The translations under genes were made by a program, and so were the position numbers. Positions 7,922 through 15,954 of a DNA stretch of 64,000 nt are shown piece after piece. This DNA comes from Bradyrhizobium algeriense (GTDB lineage Bacteria > Pseudomonadota > Alphaproteobacteria > Rhizobiales > Xanthobacteraceae): NCBI RefSeq assembly GCF_003062295.1, contig NZ_PYCN01000016.1, positions 104,936-168,935 of the forward strand. Reading direction: 5' to 3'. The notes under the pieces were generated by a model, which was not told the origin of the DNA, ran no database searches, and worked only from the letters and a program-made list of their open reading frames with translations. How positions within the stretch are numbered: the first letter of the stretch is position 1; each line of letters begins with the position of its first letter.

Positions 7922-8233
7922 ATGGCATCGACCATTCGCGTGCGCGCCACTTCGAGCGGCGAGACCACCGAGGTGCAGGCGCTGATCCAGCATCCGATGG
8001 ATTCCGGCTTCATCAAGGATGCCAAGGGCGAGATCATTCCGCCGCATTTCATCCAGCAACTGACCTTCGAGTATGAAGGCAAGAACGTGTTCACCGCCGA
8101 CTGGGGCGGTGGCGTGTCCAAGGATCCCTACGTCAAGTTCGCCTTCAAGGGCGGCAAGAAAGGCGACGAGCTGAAGATCAGCTGGGTCGACAACAAGGGC
8201 GCCACAGACACCACCACGGCGAAGATCCAATGA
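7922..8233 (+). CDS. soxZ: Thiosulfate oxidation carrier complex protein SoxZ
   Basis: SoxZ (103 residues) is the immunoglobulin-like partner that forms a heterodimer with SoxY and is exported with it, which explains the absence of a signal peptide. TIRVRATSSGETTEVQALIQHPM and the C-terminal SWVDNKGATDTTTAKI are typical. It starts at ATG 7922 with GGAG upstream, and its last bases overlap the soxA start (ATGA), indicating translational coupling. Confidence 0.95.
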   Translation: MASTIRVRATSSGETTEVQALIQHPMDSGFIKDAKGEIIPPHFIQQLTFEYEGKNVFTADWGGGVSKDPYVKFAFKGGKKGDELKISWVDNKGATDTTTAKIQ

Positions 8234-9096
8234 AGCTGCGATCCGCTATCTATCTGGCGTCCGCCGCGCTTGCCCTCGCAGCGCTGACGCTTGCGGGCAG
8301 CCTGCCCTCTGATGCTGCTGACAAGATCGACCCGGTCGCCGACGCCAAGGCGTTCCAGAAATTCTTCACCGACAAGTTTCCCAAGGTGAAGTTCGAGGAT
8401 TTCGTCAACGGCCCCTATTCGATGAACGAGGACCTGCACCGGCAGTGGCAGGAGAAGGAGCAATTCCCGCCCTACGAATTCTCGCTCGAGATGGGCAAGG
8501 AAATGTTCTCCAAGCCGTTCAAGAACGGCAAGAGCTATGAAGATTGCTTCCCCAACAAGGGCATCGGCATCCGCCAGAACTATCCTTACTTCGATGAGAA
8601 GGAAGGCAAGGTCATAACGCTGGAGCTCGCACTGAACCGCTGCCGCGAGGCCAATGGCGAACCGCCGTACTCCTATGTGAAGGACGAAATGGCGGCGCTG
8701 ACCGCCTACATGGCCTTCACTTCGCGCGGCAAGCCGATGGACATCAAGATCCCGAACGACCCCCGCGCGCTCGCGGCCTACGAGAACGGCAAGGAATATT
8801 TCTACACGCGACGCGGCCAGCTAAACTTCTCCTGCGCCACCTGCCACGTGCAGAGCCCGGGCGAGCGCATCCGCGCCGAAATCCTGGCGCCTGCGCTTGG
8901 CATCGTCAACGCGATGCCGATCTACCGTTCGGAATGGAGCGGCATGGGCACCACCAGCCGCCGCTTCACCACCTGCAACAGCCAGATCCGCGGCGTGCCG
9001 CTGAGCCCGCAGGATGACGAATACCGCAACGTCGAATACTACCTGTCCTATGTCAGCAACGGGCTGCCGATTTCAGGCCCGGGAGCGCGGCCATGA
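8230..9096 (+). CDS. soxA: Sulfur oxidation c-type cytochrome SoxA (single-haem form)
   Basis: SoxA with SoxX forms the c-type cytochrome that conjugates thiosulfate to SoxY. The 288-residue protein has a signal peptide and one haem motif, CATCH (202-206). TTCNSQIRG contains Cys249, the conserved cysteine that ligates the active-site haem as a persulfide. The N-terminal domain keeps only CFPNKG where dihaem SoxA proteins carry a first haem motif, so this is the monohaem class. It overlaps soxZ by 4 bp and the following soxK-like gene by 4 bp. Confidence 0.94.
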   Translation: MKLRSAIYLASAALALAALTLAGSLPSDAADKIDPVADAKAFQKFFTDKFPKVKFEDFVNGPYSMNEDLHRQWQEKEQFPPYEFSLEMGKEMFSKPFKNGKSYEDCFPNKGIGIRQNYPYFDEKEGKVITLELALNRCREANGEPPYSYVKDEMAALTAYMAFTSRGKPMDIKIPNDPRALAAYENGKEYFYTRRGQLNFSCATCHVQSPGERIRAEILAPALGIVNAMPIYRSEWSGMGTTSRRFTTCNSQIRGVPLSPQDDEYRNVEYYLSYVSNGLPISGPGARP

Positions 9097-9410
9097 GGAA
9101 CGTGATGCAGAAATCCGCGTTAATTCTGGCACTGCTTGCCGCGGGTGCGGCATCCGCGCTCGCCGCAGGCTCCGAGGACGACTTCAAGGCGGCTTACGCC
9201 GCCGCTGAAGCGGCCAACAAGGAGGCCGGCAAACTGCGCAACCAATGGACCACCACGGCGGCGACGCTGACGGCGGCGAAGAAGGCGGCGGACGCCGGCG
9301 ATTTCGACAAGGCCACCGCATCGGCCAAGGAAGCCGAGGCCCTCGCGAAGGCTTCGATCTTCCAGGCCACCAGCGAGAAGACCCGCTGGAAGGACATGGA
9401 AATTCGCTAG
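9093..9410 (+). CDS. SoxK-like small secreted helical protein (putative SoxXA-binding subunit)
   Basis: This 105-residue protein has a signal peptide (LILALLAAGAASALA) and then an alanine/lysine-rich alpha-helical body with LRNQWTTTAATLTAAKKAADAGD followed by repeated A-x-x-A spacing. The pattern (W near the middle, a GDFDKA turn, two helices) resembles SoxK, the small SoxXA-binding protein known from Chlorobium. The position directly after soxA, overlapping by 4 bp (ATGA), supports the same role: stabilising or activating SoxXA. The assignment is by resemblance and context; sequence identity in this family is low. Confidence 0.7.
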   Translation: MRNVMQKSALILALLAAGAASALAAGSEDDFKAAYAAAEAANKEAGKLRNQWTTTAATLTAAKKAADAGDFDKATASAKEAEALAKASIFQATSEKTRWKDMEIR

Positions 9411-9412
9411 AA

Positions 9413-9455
9413 CATGATCCGGAAAAGTGGAAGCCGATTTTCTGCCAAGATCATG
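9413..9455. repeat. Short palindromic intergenic repeat before soxB (type E)
   Basis: CATGATCCGGAAAAGTGG followed by CCGATTTTCTGCCAAGATCATG is a diverged copy of the soxY-soxZ repeat. It falls immediately after the stop of the soxK-like gene and is expected to form an mRNA hairpin. Confidence 0.7.
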
Positions 9456-9494
9456 CTCAACAATTAAGAGTCTTTACGACGCGCGGAGACCCGC

Positions 9495-11243
9495 ATGACC
9501 ATCCGCCGCCGCGATTTCCTGACGCTAGCGGGCGCCGCCACCCTATCGGGCAGCCTGCCACGGTTGGCGCGCGGCGCCGAAAATGCGGGCGTTTACGATC
9601 TTGAGCGCTTCGGCAATGCGCGCATTCTGCACATCACCGATACCCATGCGCAGCTTCGGCCGGTGTTCTTCCGCGAGCCTGGCGTCAATATCGGCGTCGG
9701 ACCGATGCGGGGCAATCCGCCGCATCTGGTCGGAAGGGCGTTTCTCGATCGCTTCGGCATCCGGCCCGACAGTGCCGACGCCTATGCTTTCACCTGCATC
9801 GAATTTGAAAAAGCCGCTGGGAGATTCGGCAAGCTCGGCGGCTTTGCGCATCTGAAAACCCTGGTCGACCGGATGCGCAGCGAGGCCGGCGCGGGGCGCG
9901 CGTTGCTGCTCGACGGCGGCGACCTCTGGCAGGGCAGCGGGCTTTCCAACACGCTGCAGGGCGCCGACATGGTCGACGCCGCCAACCTTCTCGGCATCGA
10001 GGCGATGACCGGCCATTGGGAATTCACCTATGGCGAAAAGACGCTGCGCGCCAACCTCGAACGCTTCAAGGGCGAATTCCTGGCGCAGAACGTCTTCCTC
10101 ACCGAGGAAGCCGCCTTCAACGACGCCAAGGCGTTCGATCCGGCATCTGGCCGCGTGTTCAAGCCGTCCATCATCAAGGAAATCGGCGGGCGTCGCATCG
10201 CCGTAATCGGACAGGCGTTCCCCTACGTGCCGATCGCGCACCCGAAGCGTTTCACACCGGACTGGAAATTCGGCATCCGCGATGAAGAGCTGCAAAAGCT
10301 CGTCGATGTCAGTCGCAACACCGACAAGGTCGATGCCGTCATCCTGCTCTCGCATAACGGCATGGACGTCGACCTCAAGCTCGCCAGCCGCGTCACCGGC
10401 ATCGACGTCATTCTCGGCGGCCATACCCATGACGCTGTGCCGCAGCCGATTGCCGTGACCAATGAAAGCGGCGTCACGCTCGTCACCAATGCCGGCTCGA
10501 ACGGCAAGTTTCTGGCGGTGCTCGATCTCGAGGTCGGCAAGGGCAAGGTCAGCAATGTGCGATACCGGCTGCTGCCGGTGTTTTCGGAGTTGCTGAAGCC
10601 CGATCCGGCGATGCAGGCCCTGATCGACAAGATACGCGCGCCGCATGCGGCGACGCTGGATGAAAAGATCGCCGCCGCCGACCGCCTGCTCTATCGCCGC
10701 GGCAATTTCAGCGGCAGCATGGATCAACTGATCTGCGACGCACTGCTCGGCGAACTGAACGCCGAGATAGCGCTGTCGCCGGGCTTCCGCTGGGGCACTA
10801 CGGCGCTCGCAGGCCAGCCGCTGACGATGGAGGACGTGATGGCGCAGACCGCCGTCACCTATCCGGAGACCTACATCCAGACCATGACCGGCGGCCAGAT
10901 CAAGGACGTGCTGGAAGACATCTGCGACAATCTCTTCAACGCCGACCCCTATTACCAGCAGGGCGGCGACATGGTCCGCGTCGGCGGGCTCGCCTACACC
11001 TGCAGTCCGAACGAGAGCGTGGGCAAGCGGATTTCCGAACTCAAGCTCGACAACGGCCACGCGCTGGAAGCCGGCAAGCGCTACAAGGTGGCGGGGTGGG
11101 CCTCGGTCAACGAGCAGAGCGGCGCGCCGGTCTGGGACGTGGTCGCCAAACATCTGCGGTCGGGCAAGCCGCCCAACCGGTCGCCGCCTGGCGTCACGCT
11201 GAAAGGCGTCGAGGACAATCCGGGCATTGCGGGACAGGGATGA
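9495..11243 (+). CDS. soxB: Thiosulfohydrolase SoxB
   Basis: SoxB hydrolyses the terminal sulfone from SoxY-cysteine S-thiosulfonate and releases sulfate in the periplasm. The 582-residue protein starts with a twin-arginine signal (IRRRDFLTLAGAATLSG). It has the metallophosphatase domain with metal ligands in HITDTHAQLRP (Asp49, His51) and GGHTHDA, and a C-terminal 5'-nucleotidase-type domain. The dimanganese site is expected for the family. It is preceded by the type-E repeat, and its stop overlaps the start of the DsrE-like gene (ATGA). Length is normal. Confidence 0.95.
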   Translation: MTIRRRDFLTLAGAATLSGSLPRLARGAENAGVYDLERFGNARILHITDTHAQLRPVFFREPGVNIGVGPMRGNPPHLVGRAFLDRFGIRPDSADAYAFTCIEFEKAAGRFGKLGGFAHLKTLVDRMRSEAGAGRALLLDGGDLWQGSGLSNTLQGADMVDAANLLGIEAMTGHWEFTYGEKTLRANLERFKGEFLAQNVFLTEEAAFNDAKAFDPASGRVFKPSIIKEIGGRRIAVIGQAFPYVPIAHPKRFTPDWKFGIRDEELQKLVDVSRNTDKVDAVILLSHNGMDVDLKLASRVTGIDVILGGHTHDAVPQPIAVTNESGVTLVTNAGSNGKFLAVLDLEVGKGKVSNVRYRLLPVFSELLKPDPAMQALIDKIRAPHAATLDEKIAAADRLLYRRGNFSGSMDQLICDALLGELNAEIALSPGFRWGTTALAGQPLTMEDVMAQTAVTYPETYIQTMTGGQIKDVLEDICDNLFNADPYYQQGGDMVRVGGLAYTCSPNESVGKRISELKLDNGHALEAGKRYKVAGWASVNEQSGAPVWDVVAKHLRSGKPPNRSPPGVTLKGVEDNPGIAGQG

Positions 11244-11701
11244 CGGGTTTTTCGACCATCATGCGCACCATCGCCGCGGCGCTTCTGATCGCAGCCGCCG
11301 CGCCCGCCGCCCGCTCCCAGCAGGTGCCGCTGCAGGACAAGCCGTTCGCCGAGCACAGAATCGTGCTGCAGCTCTCCGACAACGACCCGCGCAAGCAGGG
11401 GCTCGTGCTCAGCGTCGCCAGCAATTTGATGAAGCATTACGACCCCGACAAGGTCGCGATCGAGGTCGTGGCGTTCGGTCCCGGTATCGAGCTGCTGCGC
11501 CCGGAAAATCCCAACCGCAAGATGGTCGAGAGCCTGGTGGCGCAGGGTGCGCGTTTCGACATCTGCCTCAACACGGTTGATACAATCGAACGCGAAGCCG
11601 GCAAGCGGCCGGAGTTCATTTCAGCAGCGACGCCGGTGCAGGTCGGCGTCGCGCAGATTCTGTTTCTGACGGAGAATGGGTATACGCTGGTGCGGCCGTG
11701 A
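11240..11701 (+). CDS. Secreted DsrE-like protein at the end of the sox operon
   Basis: This 153-residue protein has an N-terminal signal peptide (IAAALLIAAAAPAARSQ) and a DsrE/DsrF-like fold: RIVLQLSDNDPRKQGLVLSV, then IEVVAFGPGIELL. One cysteine, Cys109 in ARFDICLNTVD, sits where related proteins carry a sulfur-binding cysteine. DsrE-type proteins act in sulfur transfer, usually in the cytoplasm; the signal peptide puts this one in the periplasm with the Sox proteins. It overlaps soxB by 4 bp, so it belongs to the operon. Its role in handling sulfane sulfur is an inference. A fragment of a second, related gene follows at 11835. Confidence 0.78.
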   Translation: MTGFSTIMRTIAAALLIAAAAPAARSQQVPLQDKPFAEHRIVLQLSDNDPRKQGLVLSVASNLMKHYDPDKVAIEVVAFGPGIELLRPENPNRKMVESLVAQGARFDICLNTVDTIEREAGKRPEFISAATPVQVGVAQILFLTENGYTLVRP

Positions 11702-11749
11702 CTGCTTCCGCCGTCATTGCCGGCGGACAGATCGCAATACCGCCTCACC

Positions 11750-11831
11750 GTCATTGCGAGCGAAGCGAAGCAATCCATCTATCCCCGAGCGGAAATATGG
11801 ATTGCTTCGTCGCTACGCTCCTCGCAATGAC
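11750..11831. repeat. Palindromic intergenic repeat (GTCATTGCGAG family)
   Basis: The left arm GTCATTGCGAGCGAAGCGAA, with CAATCCAT, is matched in reverse orientation by ATGGATTGCTTCG and CTCGCAATGAC at 11797-11831. This is an inverted-repeat unit of about 82 bp. It lies between the intact DsrE-like gene and a DsrE fragment. Confidence 0.8.
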
Positions 11832-11834
11832 GTG

Positions 11835-11918
11835 GATAGAACTTTTACCATCGTACCGTCAGGCGTGGTACAATTAATGGAACTGCAGGAGCAGGGCTGG
11901 AGCCACGTCCGGCCGTAA
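11835..11918 (+). pseudogene. C-terminal remnant of a second DsrE-family gene
   Basis: The frame ending at TAA 11918 encodes RTFTIVPSGVVQLMELQEQG then WSHVRP. This matches the end of DsrE-family proteins and parallels the C-terminus of the upstream gene (VQVGVAQILFLTENGYTLVRP). Everything upstream of the fragment is palindromic repeat, so the 5' part of the gene has been lost. No plausible start codon remains. Confidence 0.55.
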
Positions 11919-11957
11919 TGTGATAGATTTGAGAAGCAACATCCGGCAGCAGTAGCC

Positions 11958-12998
11958 ATGATCTTTCGTCAGCTCTTCGACAGCGTTTCGGGCACCTACA
12001 GCTACCTGCTGGCGAGCCGCGCCGGCGGCGAGGCCTTGATCCTCGATCCCGTGCTGGAGAAAGCCGACCGCTACTGCCAGCTCCTGCGCGAACTGGATTT
12101 GCGGCTGGTGAAGGCGGTCGACACCCATCTGCACGCCGACCACGTCACGGGCCTCGGCGAATTGCGCGACCGCACCCAGTGCATCACCATCATGGGCGAG
12201 CAGAGCAAGGCCGACGTGGTGTCGATGCGGGTTTCCGACGGCGACAAGGTGATGATCGAGGGGCTGAGCCTCGACGTCATGTACACGCCCGGCCACACCG
12301 ACGATTCCTACTCTTATTTGATGGGCGACCGCGTCTTCACTGGCGATACGCTTCTGATCCGCGGCACCGGCCGCACTGACTTTCAGAACGGCTCTTCGCG
12401 CGCGCAATACGAATCGATCTTCAACCGGCTGCTGAAATTGCCGGATGAAACCATGGTATTCCCCGCCCACGACTACAAGGGCGACACGGTTTCCACCATC
12501 GGCGAGGAGCGGCGTTATAATCCGCGCCTTCAGGTGCGCTCGGTCGACGAATATATCGAGCTGATGGCCAATCTGAAGCTGCCGAACCCGAAGATGATGG
12601 ACGTGGCGGTACCCGCCAACATGCATGTCGGCCTGCATCAGGAGGATCTCGCCAGGCAGGGGCTCGCGCTCTCTGCCCGCGACGCGATCAACCGTCTCGG
12701 CCGGCCCGACATCCTGCTGGTGGATTTGCGCGAAACCAGCGAGCGCGCCAAGCACGGCACGATCTCGGGCGCGCTGCATGCGCCCTACCCCGGCATCGCC
12801 GAGAGCCTCAAGCCCGGCGGCATGCTGCGCGAAGTCGCCGCCGCCACCGGCCGCCGCGTGGTGTTCTTCTGCGCCTTCGGCGAACGCTCCGCGATGGCGG
12901 TAGCCGCCGCCAAGAGCGCGGGGCTCGCCAACACCGCGCATATCGAAGGCGGGATTGACGCGTGGAAGAAGGTAGGTGGGCCGGTGGTGATGGGGTAG
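11958..12998 (+). CDS. Persulfide dioxygenase (ETHE1-like MBL fold) fused to a rhodanese domain
   Basis: The N-terminal half (about residues 1-230) is a metallo-beta-lactamase fold with THLHADH (His57, His59, Asp61, His62), GHTDDS, FTGDTLL and FPAHDYKG, the ETHE1-type set of iron ligands. The C-terminal part (about 240-346) is a rhodanese domain with the catalytic cysteine in VVFFCAFGERS (Cys305). ETHE1 oxidises glutathione persulfide to sulfite, and rhodanese moves sulfane sulfur between thiols, so the fusion couples transfer and oxidation. Similar fusions are known as PRF or BlhR-type proteins. The location just downstream of the sox operon suggests cytoplasmic detoxification of sulfane sulfur. 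It probably has its own promoter. Confidence 0.88.
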   Translation: MIFRQLFDSVSGTYSYLLASRAGGEALILDPVLEKADRYCQLLRELDLRLVKAVDTHLHADHVTGLGELRDRTQCITIMGEQSKADVVSMRVSDGDKVMIEGLSLDVMYTPGHTDDSYSYLMGDRVFTGDTLLIRGTGRTDFQNGSSRAQYESIFNRLLKLPDETMVFPAHDYKGDTVSTIGEERRYNPRLQVRSVDEYIELMANLKLPNPKMMDVAVPANMHVGLHQEDLARQGLALSARDAINRLGRPDILLVDLRETSERAKHGTISGALHAPYPGIAESLKPGGMLREVAAATGRRVVFFCAFGERSAMAVAAAKSAGLANTAHIEGGIDAWKKVGGPVVMG

Positions 12999-13011
12999 TC
13001 TTTATGGGGGC

Positions 13012-13133
13012 CGTCGTCCCTGCGAACGCAGGGACCCATACGCCGCGGCGCCGATGATGGAAGGCAGTGGCAGACGCCTTGCTTGAATTATAACGTCCTG
13101 TGGTTATGGGTCCCTGCGTTCGCAGGGACGACG
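13012..13133. repeat. Long palindromic intergenic repeat, family A copy 1
   Basis: CGTCGTCCCTGCGAACGCAG at the left and CTGCGTTCGCAGGGACGACG at the right form inverted arms of more than 25 bp with a variable centre. Three other copies occur at 24597, 30938 and 45999. Each lies between genes and could act as a hairpin at transcript ends. Confidence 0.85.
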
Positions 13134-13152
13134 AGATAGTTTTGCCGGGACA

Positions 13153-13989
13153 TCACCGCCCCACCCGCTTCACCTCCGCCGTCAGCGCATCCAGCGCATC
13201 CGCCAGCATCACGCCGCCGCACTCGGTCAGCCGTTCCGGAATCACGATGCGCTTTTCCGGCGGATAAAAACGCTCCAGCGCCGGATGCAACAGGAACGCC
13301 TGGCCGTCGTCCCTCGCGGTGTCGCCGGCCTGCGACACCACGATGAAGTCCGGCCGTAAGTTCACGATCGCTTCCAGCGAAGCAAAGCCGCCGAAGGCAA
13401 AGCCGAGATCACCGGCGGCGCTGCGCAGCCCGGTCTCGCCGAGCAGCGAACCGACAAAGCTGTCGCTTCCCGCCACCCAGCCGCGCCGCGATAGCGGCAG
13501 CACGCGATAGTGCCGTTCCGACACCGCGCGGCGGGCGCGCGCCAGCGCCGCATCGAGCCGCGCGATTTCCGCGGCCGCGCGATCGGGATGACCGGTGATG
13601 TCGCCGGCTTCGCGAATCTGCTGCCGCGCTTCATCGAGGGTTCGCGGCACCGCGAGTTCGGCGAGACGAAGCCCCTTGGCCTTCAACAGTTCCCGCGTCG
13701 AGCGCTTGTCGAACGCGCTGGCGACGACGATGTCGGGCCTGATGAGCAGTACATCCTCGGCTCCTCCTGATAACACCGGATAGCGGCTGATGTCGCCCGC
13801 CTGCGATTGCCAGCCGTCCCGCGAAAACCGGCTCAATCCCAAGATCTGTTCGGGATCGGCCAGCGCCAGCAGCAATTGGTCGGTGCAGACATTCATCGAC
13901 ACCAGGCGCGGCAGATTGGCTGCGAACGCAGTGCTGCCCGGCAACGCAAGCGCCATCACCGCGACCAGAAATGCCAGATATCGGCCCAT
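13153..13989 (-). CDS. btuF: Cobalamin ABC transporter periplasmic binding protein (BtuF-like)
   Basis: This 278-residue periplasmic binding protein of the FecB/BtuF class has a signal peptide (MGRYLAFLVAVMALALPG, ending AFA). LPRLVSMNVCTDQLLLAL is the opening expected of the family, and RPDIVVASAFDK and NLRPDFIVVSQ follow. The start at ATG 13989 overlaps the ATPase stop (TGATG); an upstream ATG at 14004 is less likely. It is the last gene of a minus-strand btuC-D-F operon. Cobalamin as substrate is inferred from the divergent btuB with its cobalamin riboswitch; haem or siderophore binding cannot be excluded from the sequence alone. Confidence 0.82.
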   Translation of the reverse strand: MGRYLAFLVAVMALALPGSTAFAANLPRLVSMNVCTDQLLLALADPEQILGLSRFSRDGWQSQAGDISRYPVLSGGAEDVLLIRPDIVVASAFDKRSTRELLKAKGLRLAELAVPRTLDEARQQIREAGDITGHPDRAAAEIARLDAALARARRAVSERHYRVLPLSRRGWVAGSDSFVGSLLGETGLRSAAGDLGFAFGGFASLEAIVNLRPDFIVVSQAGDTARDDGQAFLLHPALERFYPPEKRIVIPERLTECGGVMLADALDALTAEVKRVGR

Positions 13990-14771
13990 CAGATATCCGC
14001 CCACGGCACGATCACGGCCTCGCGCTGGAATTCCGCGCGATAGGCCGAGATCCTGAACACGTCAGCCATCACCTGCTCGGACAGCGCTACCGCCGGCCCG
14101 CCCTGCGACACCAGGCGGCCTTCGCGCAGCACCAGCACATGGTCGGCAAACCGCGCCGCCAATCCCAGATCATGGGTCACGACAATGACGAGCACGCCCT
14201 TGTCGGCGGTCGCGCGCAAATTCTTCATGACGTCGATCTGATGCCGCGGGTCGAGCGAGGCGGTCGGCTCGTCGGCCAGGATGACCGGCGCCTCCACCGC
14301 CAGCGCGCGGGCCAACGCGACGCGGCTGCGCTCGCCGCCGGACAATTCCGTGACGCGGCGGTCGCTGAACTCGATCACGTCGACCGCCTGCATCGCGCGC
14401 AACACCGCCTCGGTATCTTTCGGCGACAGGCGCGCCGGATCGGTGGCGCCATGCGGATAGCGGCCGAGCGCGACGATGTCGCGCGCCGGCAGCGGCCAAT
14501 GCACGACATGCCCCTGTGGCAGATAGCCGAAGCGTTTTGCGCGCTCGCGCAGCGGCAGCGAAGCCAGTGCGACGCCGCCGATCTCGATCTCGCCTTCGGA
14601 CGGGATCAATCCCGACAGCGCGCGCAACAGCGTGGTCTTGCCGGCGCCGTTCGGCCCGACCAGCGCCACCAGATGTCCCGGCGACAGCGCGAGCGAGACA
14701 TCCTTCAGCACGACGCGGCCGGCGAGCCTTACGCCAAGCCCCCTTGCGGTCAACAGTGCCGTCTCGCTCAT
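13989..14771 (-). CDS. btuD: Cobalamin-type ABC transporter ATP-binding protein (BtuD-like)
   Basis: This 260-residue ABC ATPase has Walker A GPNGAGKTTLL, signature LSGGERSRVALARAL, Walker B VILADEPTASLD and the switch histidine in VIVVTHDLG. It belongs to the FepC/BtuD class that works with FecCD-type permeases. The start overlaps the upstream permease stop by 4 bp, and its own stop overlaps btuF. It energises inner-membrane import of the ligand bound by BtuF. Confidence 0.86.
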   Translation of the reverse strand: MSETALLTARGLGVRLAGRVVLKDVSLALSPGHLVALVGPNGAGKTTLLRALSGLIPSEGEIEIGGVALASLPLRERAKRFGYLPQGHVVHWPLPARDIVALGRYPHGATDPARLSPKDTEAVLRAMQAVDVIEFSDRRVTELSGGERSRVALARALAVEAPVILADEPTASLDPRHQIDVMKNLRATADKGVLVIVVTHDLGLAARFADHVLVLREGRLVSQGGPAVALSEQVMADVFRISAYRAEFQREAVIVPWADI

Positions 14772-15811
14772 GCGACACCTCCGCCGAGCGCGCGGCGTTC
14801 GCGCATGATCAGGTAGAGGAAGAACGGCACGCCGATGATCGAGGTCAGCACGCCGACCTTGATGTCCGATGTCGAGGGGATGATGCGCACCGCGATATCG
14901 GCCGCCAGCAGCAGCGCCGAGCCTGCGAGCGCGCTCGGCACCAACAGCCGCCCCGGATCATGCCCGATCAAGGGCCGCATCAGATGCGGCGCGACAAGCC
15001 CGATGAAGCCGATAGTGCCGGTAACGGCGACCGCACCGCCGACGCCGAGCGCGACGCCCGAAATCACGAACAGCCGCAAACGGCCGACATCGACGCCGAG
15101 ACTTTGCGCGGTTTCCTCGCCCAGGCTCAGCGCGCGAAACGCATGGCGCTGGCTGAACAGCATGATCCCGCCGGCAATGATGAAGGGAAATGCCAGCATG
15201 ACATGCTGAAAGCTGCGGTCCTCAAGCGAACCGAGCAGCCAGAACGCGATCTCCAGCACCAGAAAGGGATTGGTGGCAAGGTTCATCACCAGCGCGGTGG
15301 CAGCTCCGGCAAAGCTCGAAATCGCAAGCCCCGAGAGAATGAGGATCAAAAGCCCGGCATTGCGGCCGGCGATCGAGAGCAGCATGAATACCGAAGCGAA
15401 TGCCGCACAGATCGCCGCGACCGGCAGCGCGTAGGAGCGCACATCGGCCAGCCCCAGCGCGATCACCAGCACCGCACCGAACGCGGCCGATTGCGGCGCG
15501 CCGAACAGATCGGGCGAAGCCAGCGGATTGCGCAACAGGCCCTGCAGCGATGCGCCTGACAGCCCGAGGATGGCGCCGATCGCCAGCGCCAACAGCGTCC
15601 GCGGCAGGCGGATTTCCCGCACGATCACCTGCGAAACCTCGCTGCCGCCGCCGAACAGCGCTTCCGCCACGGCAAGCGGCGACAGCCGCACCGGACCAAT
15701 ACCCAGCGAGATCAGCACCAGCAGCCCAACGAGGGCGGCAAGCGCCGCGGTCGCGCCGATCCGCCGGCGCGCGGCATCCTCGTTAGTCACGGTTACAGCC
15801 TCAACACTCAT
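14768..15811 (-). CDS. btuC: Cobalamin-type ABC transporter permease (BtuC/FecCD family)
   Basis: This 347-residue FecCD-family permease has about ten hydrophobic segments and conserved motifs (IREIRLPRTLLALAIGA, LSGASLQGLLRNPLASPDLFG, GTIGFIGLVAPHLMR). The chosen start is ATG 15811 because the longer frame upstream is not membrane-like and would run into the divergent regulatory region. It is the first gene of the operon. No cobalamin riboswitch is visible on this strand, unlike the divergent btuB. Confidence 0.87.
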   Translation of the reverse strand: MSVEAVTVTNEDAARRRIGATAALAALVGLLVLISLGIGPVRLSPLAVAEALFGGGSEVSQVIVREIRLPRTLLALAIGAILGLSGASLQGLLRNPLASPDLFGAPQSAAFGAVLVIALGLADVRSYALPVAAICAAFASVFMLLSIAGRNAGLLILILSGLAISSFAGAATALVMNLATNPFLVLEIAFWLLGSLEDRSFQHVMLAFPFIIAGGIMLFSQRHAFRALSLGEETAQSLGVDVGRLRLFVISGVALGVGGAVAVTGTIGFIGLVAPHLMRPLIGHDPGRLLVPSALAGSALLLAADIAVRIIPSTSDIKVGVLTSIIGVPFFLYLIMRERRALGGGVA

Positions 15812-15954
15812 CGATCGTCCTAAAGCAGGTTTACCCGCTCCGGTACAGGAGCTGAGGCAGCAGTGCTCATGCGGCAAAAATAGCGCACTCGTCCAGTTGA
15901 CATCGCGAGCGCGCCCAAGGCGGATTGACTCGAACTTTGGCAAACTTCTACCAT

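Noticed and set aside
9543..11153. Minus-strand frame of 536 codons inside soxB
   Set aside because: It is antisense to an unmistakable soxB and has shadow-type composition.
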